Under the pieces are notes generated by a model. It searched no databases and was not told the origin of the DNA. It saw only the letters and a program-made list of their open reading frames with translations. Shown here in pieces: positions 32,659 to 41,275 of a stretch of DNA of 64,000 bases (positions are counted from its first letter, which is position 1; each line of letters begins with the position of its first letter). Where the stretch lies: contig NZ_CAKPXS010000001.1 of NCBI RefSeq assembly GCF_934202235.1, positions 49,539 to 113,538 on the forward strand, written 5' to 3'. The position numbers and the translations under genes were made by a program. This DNA is from an uncultured Limosilactobacillus sp. (GTDB lineage Bacteria; Bacillota; Bacilli; Lactobacillales; Lactobacillaceae).

Positions 32659-32907
32659 GTGAAATTACATACTACTGATCTATCCGATGATCTAGATGAT
32701 AAGTTTTGGAACCAACTCGTCGAAAACTTTTTGATAATTGAAAAGAATTCCAATCGAGGTAATTCAGACGATGGCGAAAATTCGATTGATGATAAGTTCA
32801 AAGCTCTGGAATCAAGAATCAATCACATATCATCAGCTGGGATTGATCAGTTAGCTTTAGAGAATGCAGTTGAAGATGTACTTCGTAGAAAGGAGGTAAT
32901 TAGCTAA
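32659..32907 (+). CDS. Small hypothetical tail-region protein
   Basis: 82 aa, GTG start after GAGGCG. Acidic: MKLHTTDLSDDLDDKFWNQL, then a helical C-terminus with VEDVLRRKEVIS. The stop overlaps the next ATG. It is likely a baseplate linker or fibre chaperone, by position only. Confidence 0.6.
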   Translation: MKLHTTDLSDDLDDKFWNQLVENFLIIEKNSNRGNSDDGENSIDDKFKALESRINHISSAGIDQLALENAVEDVLRRKEVIS

Positions 32908-34034
32908 TGGAACAGTTAACATTTCATATCAATCATGACCGACGCGGTATTCAAGGAACACTAGATAGTGATGTCTTCAATATCGATTGGGCTGACAACA
33001 AATACCAATGGATTGAGGCTCGCCAGTATGATTCGGGAATGCGTCAAGCAATCGTTAAGATCTTAACCGGGGATGGTAGCAAGAGCGATCCTTTTATCCC
33101 GATGGATTTAACAGGTATTAACCCGGTTCTTGAGGGTGTGCTACCTGACGGAAAGCATCGGATCTTTGATTCAAAGAGTGCGACTATGCTGGATGCAACA
33201 GGCGGAGAATTTCGTTATGATTTCCCAGCCCAAGCTTTCGCAGTCGCTGGATCATATAAACAAATCTTTTTCCGTTTAATGAAGAATGGACAATCGGTGG
33301 CCACACTGGAATTTAGCATGGATGTCATGGCCGATAAGGTTATTTCCGGATTAATTCCGAGTGACTACATCACGCCATTCAACGACTTATATAGTCAGCT
33401 TGAAACCATCGTTAAGAATGCTGGCGGCGACCTCGATAAGTTCAAGGCTGATTGGGACGCTAAGCTGCAAGAACTGGTGTCCAAGTACGGCAAGGACTTT
33501 GACAGTCTGCAAGAAATCATTACTCGTCTGCAAGATCGAATTACCGATATTGCGGCGCAGGTCAAGGCTAACAACGTGGTCACTCTGCCAATGCTGAGTA
33601 AGTATGCCGGTTGTCCAGTGATGATTGGTGTTGCTCACCTGGAACTGGGCACGGGACCGGACGGCTTCCCGGACATGTATCCGTCAGTTCATGCTTACAT
33701 CGGTAAGTATGGTGCTGGTCTGGGTGGCGCGGGGACAACGCCGGCTGGTGGTTCGGCGGTTTATGACGTCAACGTCCGGGCCGTTCGGAACGAGCCAACG
33801 GAGATTGAGATTTATGTTTCGCCAGAAAACATTACCGGCTTTATGCAGGACTTCGACATGACGGACCCAGACGCTACCTTTGGTGGAGCCTTTGCCTACA
33901 TCTACTCTGGCATTTATACGCTAGAAGTCGAATTCAAGGGTGCAAAGGTCGTTAAGTTCGATGTCGACAGCACCTTCAAAACCAAGTTTACTGACGAAAA
34001 GACATCTGCTACTACTCCAGCAGCAGGAAAATAA
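32907..34034 (+). CDS. BppU-family baseplate upper protein
   Basis: 375 aa. The N-terminal BppU domain (about 1-150) has GRKFTFHI-like EQLTFHINHDRRGIQGTLDS and the typical PDGKHRIFDSKSATMLDATG. A coiled-coil neck follows (LDKFKADWDAKLQELVSKYG). The C-terminal beta head is Gly-rich. It links receptor-binding parts to the tail tip. The second half is richer in GC than the neighbouring tail genes, a sign of module exchange. Confidence 0.85.
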   Translation: MEQLTFHINHDRRGIQGTLDSDVFNIDWADNKYQWIEARQYDSGMRQAIVKILTGDGSKSDPFIPMDLTGINPVLEGVLPDGKHRIFDSKSATMLDATGGEFRYDFPAQAFAVAGSYKQIFFRLMKNGQSVATLEFSMDVMADKVISGLIPSDYITPFNDLYSQLETIVKNAGGDLDKFKADWDAKLQELVSKYGKDFDSLQEIITRLQDRITDIAAQVKANNVVTLPMLSKYAGCPVMIGVAHLELGTGPDGFPDMYPSVHAYIGKYGAGLGGAGTTPAGGSAVYDVNVRAVRNEPTEIEIYVSPENITGFMQDFDMTDPDATFGGAFAYIYSGIYTLEVEFKGAKVVKFDVDSTFKTKFTDEKTSATTPAAGK

Positions 34035-34050
34035 GAAAGGAAGATGAACG

Positions 34051-34487
34051 ATGGATTTAAAAAAGTTATTGATGGAACATAGCGAGCTCCAATGGGATCA
34101 AAAGTGGAATCTTCTGGTTAACGTAGTCGCACAAGCGTTCGGGGGGGGACAGTAACCCACGTTGATAACCCGCTTGTATTGACTAATGGAGTAACGTGCG
34201 AAAGTAATGATGCTTACTATATCCCGTTTAATGGTGGGAAACTGGTATTCTTGTCTGTCAATGGTCTTACCATTCCGAGTGATATTCGTAAAACTTGGAT
34301 GCCGCAAATCGGGATCATTGCACGAAGTCTGACGCCAGTTGCTTTAGCGACAACGAATATCAAATATGATGAGCAAGTGTTCTTAGGCAGTGATGGTACT
34401 GTCGCATATATTTGGCACAATACTACTATTAATAATTCCGATACAAAAGGTTATAACCTTGATGTGATGTATTTTGCGGGGGAGTAG
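34051..34487 (+). pseudogene. Receptor-binding module 1, out of frame at a G8 tract
   Basis: From ATG 34051 the frame gives 34 aa (MDLKKLLMEHSELQWDQKWN then AQAFGGGQ) and stops at 34153. G8 (34141-34148) precedes the stop. With nine G it would read on as TVTHVDNPLVLTNGVTCESN to YNLDVMYFAGE at 34487, a protein of about 145 aa laid out like module 2. An ATG at 34179 could express the C-terminal part alone, but its ribosome site is poor. It is either a phase-OFF state or a fixed frameshift. Confidence 0.65.
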
Positions 34488-34506
34488 TCATGCGCTGCTC
34501 CCCTTT
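34479..34506 (+). terminator. Hairpin spacer between modules 1 and 2
   Basis: GGGGAGTAG (34479-34487, holding the module 1 stop) pairs with CTGCTCCCC and is followed by TTTGCA. The downstream CCCCTTTGCA and AAAGGAGAAC are nearly the same as after module 2. Confidence 0.6.
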
Positions 34507-34532
34507 GCACTTGAAAGGAGAACAATATAACT

Positions 34533-34988
34533 ATGGCAACTCTTAAACATATTCCACATTCATACCTGCAATGGGACGAAATCTATAATAATAATCTTGA
34601 TGAACTAGACGCACGTAGTACCGCAAATGGGGGGGGTATCATACCCACTGTTGTTAGTGACAGTATAATCTGGATGAACGGTGTTACCAGCCACGACTGT
34701 AAGGTTGAGTATTATCAACTGTCAGGAAAAAAACGAGTCCACATAATGGCAAGTTCTGTCATTATTAAGGCACCAAAAGATGGTCAGAGTAATAACGGAT
34801 TAACCGTCGGTCGGCTACCGCAAAGCCTTGCACCAGCAATTAATACTTTCGTGCCTATGAGTGACGCTTGGACATTTGAAGTATTAGCGGACGGAACATT
34901 AAAGGTTTGGACTAACGTTAGCGGCCGCGATAAGGTCGATATTCCTGCTGGTTCTACCACGCTTAATTTCGATTACGAAACAAACTAA
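34533..34988 (+). CDS. Receptor-binding module 2 with in-frame G8 tract
   Basis: 151 aa. A helical N-terminal anchor (LKHIPHSYLQWDEIYNNNLD) leads through NGGG, encoded by G8 at 34629-34636, to a beta head (IIPTVVSDSIIWMNGVTSHD, then TFEVLADGTLKVWTNVSGRD). Layout matches module 1: anchor, poly-G hinge, beta head beginning near LTNGVT/WMNGVT. It is probably a small fibre or baseplate lower protein. Here the tract is in frame. Confidence 0.75.
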   Translation: MATLKHIPHSYLQWDEIYNNNLDELDARSTANGGGIIPTVVSDSIIWMNGVTSHDCKVEYYQLSGKKRVHIMASSVIIKAPKDGQSNNGLTVGRLPQSLAPAINTFVPMSDAWTFEVLADGTLKVWTNVSGRDKVDIPAGSTTLNFDYETN

Positions 34989-34991
34989 TAG

Positions 34992-35017
34992 GGGACAGCT
35001 ATGAGGCTGTCCCTTTT
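34992..35017 (+). terminator. Hairpin spacer between modules 2 and 3
   Basis: GGGACAGC pairs with GCTGTCCC and is followed by TTTT, then GCATGAAAGGAGAAC before the next gene. It is nearly the same spacer as at 34479-34530. Confidence 0.7.
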
Positions 35018-35037
35018 GCATGAAAGGAGAACGTCTC

Positions 35038-35526
35038 ATGGCAAACAACAAGGAACTTGTGTTACAAATTATTAATCATGGTGAACTGAACAGTGATAGC
35101 AAAACAAATGGCAATTTTCAAAGTGTAAAAGATTTTGTTCTAAATAATTTGGAACCGAATTTGTCATATGAAATCTATGATCACTCAAAAATCTTATTGC
35201 TTAATGGTGCAAGTGACGCTTGGGCTATTGTGATTAAGGCAGAAAACTTTTTGATCGTTAACTATGCCATTATGGTTGACCAAACTCAGCCAGCAAGTAA
35301 ATGGATTGACTTCGCCAAATTGCCAGCAAGTGCTGTCAAAGGATTTTCAAAAGTTGACAATCTTACCGGTCTTAATGACGAAAATGCGATGAACGCTGAC
35401 ACAAAAGCTTGGCGCCTGGTTACAGTTAACTCTCAAATTGATTCAGATGGAACAATTCGAGCTTTTCTATATGGCACTGATAAGTGGTCATTTGCTTATC
35501 ACGGAACCATGATTTTTCATAATTAA
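35038..35526 (+). CDS. Receptor-binding module 3
   Basis: 162 aa from ATG 35038 (AAAGGAGAAC upstream). N-terminus MANNKELVLQIINHGELNSD; beta-rich head with SDGTIRAFLYGTDKWSFAYH. A third small tail-tip protein in tandem with modules 1 and 2. It has no poly-G tract. Family unknown. Confidence 0.65.
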   Translation: MANNKELVLQIINHGELNSDSKTNGNFQSVKDFVLNNLEPNLSYEIYDHSKILLLNGASDAWAIVIKAENFLIVNYAIMVDQTQPASKWIDFAKLPASAVKGFSKVDNLTGLNDENAMNADTKAWRLVTVNSQIDSDGTIRAFLYGTDKWSFAYHGTMIFHN

Positions 35527-35544
35527 AATAGGAGGAGAATTTAA

Positions 35545-35961
35545 ATGAGCAAACGAGTATTCGGCTGGGATGCTGACGGCCTACTTAACTTCTGGGATGT
35601 CGTTCCTGACGACTATCAGCTTCAATCCAACCAAACTTTTGACGACCCAACAACCGCTGGTGGCAACGGCGCACGGCTCTTAAACCGTTTGGTCAAGCGG
35701 GTTGCTGGTAATTGGCAACCGCTGACGGATGAAGAACTAGCCGCTTATCAGGCCGCCCAGCAAAAACTGCGGCCAAAGATTAACGTGCAACCGCAGGGTC
35801 CTTCTGCTGAACAACAGATGATTAATCTGCTCGGTAAGACCCAGATGACGCAAAGTGGGAAGATTGATGCCAACACGGCTGATATCAAACAGGTAAAGCA
35901 GATGATTAATTTCATCGGTAAGCAACAAATGGCAAGCAACAAAGAAAATGGAGGTAACTAA
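35545..35961 (+). CDS. Tail accessory protein before XkdX
   Basis: 138 aa. The N-terminus is GWDADGLLNFWDVVPDDYQL. The C-terminal half has two copies of a short helical repeat (QQMINLLGKTQM and KQMINFIGKQQM). Similar proteins lie next to XkdX in lactobacillus phages and probably cap the fibre set. Confidence 0.65.
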   Translation: MSKRVFGWDADGLLNFWDVVPDDYQLQSNQTFDDPTTAGGNGARLLNRLVKRVAGNWQPLTDEELAAYQAAQQKLRPKINVQPQGPSAEQQMINLLGKTQMTQSGKIDANTADIKQVKQMINFIGKQQMASNKENGGN

Positions 35962-35963
35962 TC

Positions 35964-36098
35964 ATGGTTCAAAACGATTTTGATTTTGTAAAGACAATTT
36001 ACTCATGGGGTATGGGCATCGAAGACTACGTTAAGGGCGGTGCAATCACCGCTGACCAGTACAAGCAGATCACCGGCAAGGACTACGTGGCGGCCTAA
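35964..36098 (+). CDS. XkdX-family protein
   Basis: 44 aa: FDFVKTIYSWGMGIEDYVKG then AITADQYKQITGKDYVA. This is the typical XkdX layout (YxxG, xxVxxGxITxxxYxxITGxxY). XkdX proteins follow the fibre genes and precede lysis genes in many Firmicutes phages. Confidence 0.88.
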   Translation: MVQNDFDFVKTIYSWGMGIEDYVKGGAITADQYKQITGKDYVAA

Positions 36099-36141
36099 GT
36101 AAGACGTGCTCGCCATAGAAATGCACAATACATAATGAATA

Positions 36142-36168
36142 AGCTCACGGGAACTCTCGTGGGCTTTT
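36142..36168 (+). terminator. Terminator between tail and lysis modules
   Basis: AGCTCACG pairs with CGTGGGCT (one wobble), then TTT. It separates XkdX from the lysis genes. Confidence 0.7.
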
Positions 36169-36199
36169 CTTATGGGCGGGCGCTAAAAGAGGTGATCGA

Positions 36200-36526
36200 A
36201 TGAATTGGAATTGGTTAATTACACGACACACCCTCTTTAGTCTTGGTTGGGACGAATGGGCCTCAATTTTTGCAATTCTAACTACGATTGTGATTGTCGT
36301 TACTTGGCTGGCAAAGAAGATTAAGAAAGATTTCTTAGGTGAAACCAACACTCAATTAAAGATACTTAACCACAACATGGAAGTGAAGAACCAGCATGAC
36401 GCAAAGGTCGATAAACGGCTCAATGAAGGCCACGAGAAGTTCATGCGTCATGACTTTACACTGAAAGACCACGAAAAACGTATTAAGAGATTGGAGGACG
36501 ACGAGTATGACAACAAACATCATTAA
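36200..36526 (+). CDS. XhlA-like membrane protein of the lysis module
   Basis: 108 aa. One helix at about residues 20-40 (WASIFAILTTIVIVVTWLAK) is followed by a long charged coiled coil. Like XhlA/hemolysin-type proteins next to phage holins. It overlaps the holin gene by 20 bp. Likely a lysis helper, by position and form. Confidence 0.65.
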   Translation: MNWNWLITRHTLFSLGWDEWASIFAILTTIVIVVTWLAKKIKKDFLGETNTQLKILNHNMEVKNQHDAKVDKRLNEGHEKFMRHDFTLKDHEKRIKRLEDDEYDNKHH

Positions 36527-36956
36527 TGCAATTCCGGAATACGTGATGACTGCCGTTGTGTCAGCGGTCATTATTTTTGTTATTCGGGCGGTTCACACGT
36601 ACGTTCACAACAAGGCGCTGACGGCGAAGACTGCTCATGCTAAGCAACTGTGGTCCTTCATGGATCAGGTTGCTGATACGGCAGTAGCTTCACTGGTCAG
36701 TGCGGATAAGACAGGCGATCAAAAGTTCACTGCGGCAACGGCGATTGTGCAAGACGCACTGACTAAGCAGGGGTTCACGACTGTCGATGTCAAGGCGATT
36801 GAAGCGGCTGTCCAAGCGGCTTATGAGAAGTCACCACTGACACCTAACAGCACTCAACATTTGGTGCCTTATCCTTATGAAGGCAAGGAAGCTGTTATTA
36901 CTCCAGCTGGAAAAGCAGTTGCGATTGATCCAAAGAAAGGTGATAAGAATGCGTAA
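36507..36956 (+). CDS. Holin, LLH family
   Basis: 149 aa. One N-terminal helix ([20 protein letters not shown]), then Ala-rich helices ([20 protein letters not shown]). The length and layout fit phage LL-H type holins of lactobacilli. It permeabilises the membrane and times lysis. It overlaps the endolysin start by 8 bp. Confidence 0.85.
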   Translation: MTTNIINAIPEYVMTAVVSAVIIFVIRAVHTYVHNKALTAKTAHAKQLWSFMDQVADTAVASLVSADKTGDQKFTAATAIVQDALTKQGFTTVDVKAIEAAVQAAYEKSPLTPNSTQHLVPYPYEGKEAVITPAGKAVAIDPKKGDKNA

Positions 36957-38049
36957 GCAATTTATTGATGTATCAAGCTACCAGGAAGACACTAAGGAGT
37001 TTTTTCAAGCCGCTAAAAATCAAGGAGCTGAAGGCGTCGTCGTCAAGCTGACTGAAGGGTCAGAAGACGGCTCTAACTACGTCAACCCGAAGGCGGCGGC
37101 TCAGATCCGCAACGCCCTGGCAGTCGGGCTTCCGGTATCTTGCTACCACTTTGCCCGGTACACTTCGGTACCGGATGCACAGAACGAAGCACGGTTTTTC
37201 GTTAAAGTGGCCCGTCAAATGGGCATGGATGACACCACTCTGATGATTTCTGACGCAGAAGTTCACAGTGCTGCTGACTATCAAGCAGCTACGCTGGCCT
37301 TCCTTCAAGAAGCTGAAGCGCTGGGTTACAAACGTACTGGCGTTTACTCCATGAAGTCGTTCTTTACAGGTGGTATCCTTAATTCTCAAGGCTTTGGCAA
37401 TCGTCCAAAGTGGGTAGCCGGCTATGGTGTCACTAGTCTTGGTATCGACAACGCGGCCGCTTGGCAGTTCACCGATCACGGCATTATGGGAATTGATACC
37501 AGCTATGACTTTACGGGCGCTTTCACTTCGACAGGCGCGGGTGGCACAGTACCAACTGTAGAAGTACCAAAACCACAACCAGTACAACACGTTGGCCATC
37601 CGGCAACTGGTACGTACACTGTCCAACCAGGTGATACACTATCTGGAATTGCGGATAAGTTTGGTACTACTTATCAGACACTGGCCGCCATCAACGGCAT
37701 TGGTGATCCAAACAGGATTTTCCCAGGCCAAGTCCTCAAGGTAACTGGTCAAGCATCACCGCAGAACACGTACTATGTTCAAGCTGGCGACACCTTGAGT
37801 GGTATTGCTGCTAAGTTTGGCACGACTGTCTCGGCACTGGTTCAAGCCAACAACATCAGCAATCCGAACGTCATTTATGTTGGGCAGAAGATTATCTTAG
37901 GTGGTTCTTCGTCCGTTTACACGGTCAAGAGCGGTGACACATTGTCTGGTATCGCGTCAGCACATGGCACAACCTGGCAAGCATTGGCTCAAAAGAATGG
38001 ATTATCTAATCCCAATATGATTTATGTTGGACAAACAATTTGCTTATAA
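36949..38049 (+). CDS. Endolysin, GH25 lysozyme plus three LysM
   Basis: 366 aa from ATG 36949 (GAAAGGTG upstream). The GH25 domain is at about residues 1-195, with Asp7 (FIDVSSYQ) and the DxE pair Asp102/Glu104 (MISDAEVHS). Three LysM repeats at about 222-264, 273-315 and 322-364 each have GDTLSGIA. It has no signal peptide, so release needs the holin. It is the second GH25 of this phage; the first is on the tail fibre. Confidence 0.95.
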   Translation: MRKQFIDVSSYQEDTKEFFQAAKNQGAEGVVVKLTEGSEDGSNYVNPKAAAQIRNALAVGLPVSCYHFARYTSVPDAQNEARFFVKVARQMGMDDTTLMISDAEVHSAADYQAATLAFLQEAEALGYKRTGVYSMKSFFTGGILNSQGFGNRPKWVAGYGVTSLGIDNAAAWQFTDHGIMGIDTSYDFTGAFTSTGAGGTVPTVEVPKPQPVQHVGHPATGTYTVQPGDTLSGIADKFGTTYQTLAAINGIGDPNRIFPGQVLKVTGQASPQNTYYVQAGDTLSGIAAKFGTTVSALVQANNISNPNVIYVGQKIILGGSSSVYTVKSGDTLSGIASAHGTTWQALAQKNGLSNPNMIYVGQTICL

Positions 38050-38060
38050 CATATAGACAA

Positions 38061-38093
38061 CCCGATCAGCTTCGTGCTGGTCGGGTCTTTTTT
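38061..38093 (+). terminator. Terminator after endolysin
   Basis: CCCGATCAGC pairs with GCTGGTCGGG (wobble), loop TTCGT, then TCTTTTTT. It ends the late operon. Confidence 0.9.
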
Positions 38094-38120
38094 GTTATAC
38101 TATTATTGGAAGTGATATGG

Positions 38121-38312
38121 ATGAAAAACATTAGTCAGTTGATTTGTCCTAAGCTAACTGCAAAGTATCATCAAGAAGCTAACAGTTTGGGGTTATCTGG
38201 TCACGCTTGTGAGAAGTACGTAAAAACTTGTCAGAATACACCACATTTTCAAATGTGCAAGATATGGGATAGCTTTATTAAGATGATCGAAGCTTTTCGC
38301 AATGGCTGGTAA
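38121..38312 (+). CDS. Small Cys-containing gene next to attR
   Basis: 63 aa: MKNISQLICPKLTAKYHQEA then GHACEKYVKTCQNTPHFQMC, four Cys. GGAAGTGAT precedes ATG 38121. An extended -10 TGTTATACT (38093-38101) just past the endolysin terminator suggests separate expression. The end position and own promoter suit a lysogenic-conversion gene. Unknown function. Confidence 0.6.
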   Translation: MKNISQLICPKLTAKYHQEANSLGLSGHACEKYVKTCQNTPHFQMCKIWDSFIKMIEAFRNGW

Positions 38313-38444
38313 TTACTTTTACAGTTTTTCTTAGCCCTTTTCAGTTTTTATAATTTGGGCCACAAATAGGCCACAAAGAGTTGACAATATCCCATGATAT
38401 CAGCGCTCGAGCGTACTTTTTAAACGCCTGTTTGGGGCACTAAT
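38313..38444. other. Probable attR region with integrase arm-type repeats
   Basis: No gene. The direct repeats GGCCACAAAT and GGCCACAAAG lie near 38358-38380, like arm-binding sites of tyrosine integrases, followed by TTGACAATATCCC. The change from phage to bacterial DNA must fall between here and the terminator at 38445. The core cannot be fixed because attL is outside the window. Confidence 0.45.
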
Positions 38445-38474
38445 GAGGGAATCTGAGAAGATTTCCTCTTTTTT
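38445..38474 (+). terminator. Terminator at the prophage-chromosome boundary
   Basis: GAGGGAATC pairs with GATTTCCTC (wobble) and is followed by T6. No + gene lies just upstream here. In the uninfected chromosome it probably ended the gene now left of the prophage. Confidence 0.75.
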
Positions 38475-38621
38475 GTTGTTTTCAGACAATACTCAGAAAC
38501 GCTGCTTTATCAGTATTGACGGTGTAATTAAAAATAATGACGGGAAGCCGGCAAGATCAAGAATGAACAACAAAAATTAAAGATGATACACAATTTGCAC
38601 ACGTTTGATTGTCATTGTTGG

Positions 38622-38639
38622 TTGTCAATTTGTTGACAA
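38622..38639. promoter_or_regulatory. Palindrome upstream of the EF-G-like gene
   Basis: TTGTCAA, TTTG, TTGACAA: a perfect 7-bp dyad about 67 bp before the ATG. It could be an operator; TTGACA inside it may serve as -35. The rest of the 38475-38705 gap holds no gene. Confidence 0.5.
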
Positions 38640-38705
38640 TACCGGTGAATGTTGTTGGTAAGACTAACAAATCAGTTTGAATGGTCCTGACCAGGGGGAT
38701 AAATA

Positions 38706-40646
38706 ATGGCTAAGCAGATTACTATCGGGGTGGTAGCACCAGTCGATGCTGGCAAGACGACCCTTTCTGAGGCATTGTTATACCAAGCGGGGACCATCCG
38801 TCATTTTGGCCGGGTTGACCACCAAGATGCCTTTCTGGATCCCGGGGCGCTGGAAAAGCAGCGGGGAATCACCATCAGTGCTCACCAGGCACAACTTGCA
38901 GTTGACCAGACAACAATTACACTGCTCGACACTCCCGGCCACGTGGACTTTGCTGCCACGACAGAGCAAGTATTAGCGGTCTTAGACTACGCCATCTTAG
39001 TGGTGTCGGCGACTGACGGTATCAACGGGGCGGTACAGTACCTGTGGGGATTGTTAAAGCGTGCCGGAGTGCCCACCCTAATTTTTGTTAATAAAATGGA
39101 TGCACCAGGCGTCGATTCAACAGAAATCATTACTAATCTGCAGCAACACCTCAGTGGTGGCTGCTGTAGTTTTGCGGGAGCAGGGCGTCAAATGACGAGT
39201 GCGGTGGCCGACAACGTTGCGGCAGTCGACGAAACGGTTCTCGAAGATTACCTTTCAACGGGAACGTTGGCCGATGCCACCACTTGCCGGTTGATTAGCC
39301 AGCGCAAGGTCTTCCCGGTCTTCGTTGGTGCTGCCCTTCACCAACAAGGGGTCAGTGACTTGTTAGCCGCCCTCAACCAGTGGACAGTGGCGCCGCAAGG
39401 GGAAAGTACTTTTGCGGCCCGTTGCTTCAAGATTTCCCATGGTTCCCGTGGTGAACGCTTGACGTGGTTGCGAGTGACCGGCGGAATCCTTCACGCTAAG
39501 GATGAATTGTTGCCGGGGCAAAAGGCCGACCAGTTACGGATTTATAACGGGAGTAAGTTTACGACTGTCCAGCAGGTGCTGACTGGTCAGGTTTGTGCCG
39601 TCAGCGGGCCCACGACGACGTTTGCTGGGCAGGGATTGGGGCAGGCAGCGGACAACATTGGGACCGTTCAACCGGTTTTGGAATATGCGGTCCAAACTGC
39701 TGTTGATCCAGGGACCGTCCATGACGAGTTAACGCTGATTGCCGACGAAGATCCGGCCATTCGTTTATCCTGGCAAGCTGAGCGCCAGGAACTAACACTG
39801 GCCCTAACAGGAACGGTTCAAAAAGAAGTGGTAGAGCAGCGAATGGCGGCAAACGGTTTACCGATCCAACTAACTGCTGGCAACATTATCTACCAGGAAA
39901 CGGTAACGCAGGCGGTAGAAGGGGTTGGTCATTTCGAACCCCTCCGCCATTATGCCGAAGTTCACCTCTTGATTGAGCCAGCACCACGGGGCAGTGGGGT
40001 CCAATTAGTTAACGCCGCCCGTGTTGAGGACCTGAAACCAAACTGGCAAAGCCAGGTGATGGCAGCGCTGGCCGCAAGAGTGCACCGCGGGGTCTTGATT
40101 GGGGCACCACTGACCGATGTCAAGATCACACTCCTTGGTGGTCGTGGCAGTATCGTTCATACGGTTGGTGGCGATTTGCGGGAAGCCACCTGGCGCGCAG
40201 TTCGTCAGGGACTCATGAAGATTCGTGCGAATGGTTGCCAGTTATTGGAGCCTTGGTACCAGTTCACGTTAGTGGTGAATAACAGGGTAGTCGGCCGCGC
40301 ACTGAATGATATTGCTAAAATGGGCGGACAAACGGCTAACCCGTTACCACAGGGGACCGATTTGACGGTTTTATCTGGGAAGGCACCCGTGGCCGCGATG
40401 GTGGACTACGCGGCAGAAGTGAGAAACTATACCCACGGGCAGGGGCAGTTGTCATTGGTCGTTGCTGGCTTTGCTCCTTGTTACCACCAGCAGGCAGTGA
40501 TAGAGCAAATTAATTATGACCCTTGTGCCGACCTCGAGAACAGTCCTGATTCGATCTTTTGCGCCCACGGGGCGAAGTATACGGTCAAGTGGGATCAAGT
40601 CGACCAGGCAATGCACCAAGATTATTACTGGCAAAAAGGCTCATGA
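38706..40646 (+). CDS. TetM/EF-G-like translational GTPase
   Basis: 646 aa. G1 APVDAGKTT (11-19), G3 DTPGH (75-79), G4 NKMD (129-132), then EF-G-type domains II to V (IRLSWQAERQELTLALTG). The closest type is the ribosomal-protection family (TetM/TetO). Lactobacilli carry a housekeeping member of this group, so sequence alone does not show tetracycline resistance. Start ATG after AGGGGGAT. Not in an operon. Confidence 0.85.
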   Translation: MAKQITIGVVAPVDAGKTTLSEALLYQAGTIRHFGRVDHQDAFLDPGALEKQRGITISAHQAQLAVDQTTITLLDTPGHVDFAATTEQVLAVLDYAILVVSATDGINGAVQYLWGLLKRAGVPTLIFVNKMDAPGVDSTEIITNLQQHLSGGCCSFAGAGRQMTSAVADNVAAVDETVLEDYLSTGTLADATTCRLISQRKVFPVFVGAALHQQGVSDLLAALNQWTVAPQGESTFAARCFKISHGSRGERLTWLRVTGGILHAKDELLPGQKADQLRIYNGSKFTTVQQVLTGQVCAVSGPTTTFAGQGLGQAADNIGTVQPVLEYAVQTAVDPGTVHDELTLIADEDPAIRLSWQAERQELTLALTGTVQKEVVEQRMAANGLPIQLTAGNIIYQETVTQAVEGVGHFEPLRHYAEVHLLIEPAPRGSGVQLVNAARVEDLKPNWQSQVMAALAARVHRGVLIGAPLTDVKITLLGGRGSIVHTVGGDLREATWRAVRQGLMKIRANGCQLLEPWYQFTLVVNNRVVGRALNDIAKMGGQTANPLPQGTDLTVLSGKAPVAAMVDYAAEVRNYTHGQGQLSLVVAGFAPCYHQQAVIEQINYDPCADLENSPDSIFCAHGAKYTVKWDQVDQAMHQDYYWQKGS

Positions 40647-40689
40647 TATTTACCATCTTAGGAAAAGAATGCTATCCTAGAATCATTAG

Positions 40690-40762
40690 GCGTCCTTAGT
40701 GTAACTGGATAGCACATGAGATTTCGGTCCTCATACTCCGGGTTCAAATCCCGGGGGACGCA
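40690..40762 (+). tRNA. tRNA-Arg (TCG)
   Basis: Cloverleaf: acceptor GCGTCCT/GGGACGC, D-arm GTGT/GCAC, anticodon loop TTTCGGT (anticodon TCG), T-arm CCGGG/CCCGG with TTCAAAT. The last anticodon-stem pair is A-C. CCA is not encoded. A TTTACC ... TGCTATCCT promoter precedes it. Confidence 0.92.
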
Positions 40763-40857
40763 TATGAAAGTACCTCAAACGTTAACTTGCCAACAGATAG
40801 CAAGATTAATGACTAATCACAAGCGACTGATTATAAGAAAGACCAGTTTATTACAAA

Positions 40858-40884
40858 ACGGGCTGCGCAGCGCAGCCCGTTTTT
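40858..40884. terminator. Bidirectional terminator
   Basis: ACGGGCTGC pairs perfectly with GCAGCCCGT. A T-run follows on both strands. It serves the tRNA transcript and the convergent YbjQ gene. Confidence 0.85.
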
Positions 40885-40885
40885 G

Positions 40886-41164
40886 TTATTTAATTAACTT
40901 AATCATTGTGCCGTAACCGGTCAACACTAAGAATTTGGGAGCCACTTGGACATTGGCCACCGTTTGGTTAAAACGAACCCCGACGACGCCATCGGCACCA
41001 TGATCTGCTGCCCGTTGTTTCAAGATTTCCTGCACGTCAGCAAATAACTGGTCAAAGGCTTCAAATTGGTCGATACTGTCACTGGGAAGCATTACCTTGG
41101 CAGTACCATTGACGATCCCTAAAACCTGGTGTTTACTAGGAAAATTTTCTGTGGATAAAAACAT
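40886..41164 (-). CDS. YbjQ-family protein (UPF0145)
   Basis: 92 aa from ATG 41164 (GGAGG upstream; upstream codons lack a site). FPSKHQVLGIVNGTAKVMLP, then ILKQRAADHGADGVVGVRFN and a C-terminal beta strand. Family proteins form pentamers and were named heavy-metal binding, without firm function. Confidence 0.85.
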   Translation of the reverse strand: MFLSTENFPSKHQVLGIVNGTAKVMLPSDSIDQFEAFDQLFADVQEILKQRAADHGADGVVGVRFNQTVANVQVAPKFLVLTGYGTMIKLIK

Positions 41165-41275
41165 GATAACCTCCGCGTTTTCGTGCATTGTACCATATTT
41201 CTTCACCAAAACTTTTTGCTGACAACGTTTTTGCAGAAGAAATGGGTTATGATAGACATGCTAATTTTAAGGGAG

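Noticed and set aside
38706..40646. Tetracycline resistance gene
   Set aside because: The protein is of the TetM/EF-G type, but lactobacilli have a housekeeping member and nothing mobile or leader-like surrounds it. Resistance cannot be claimed.
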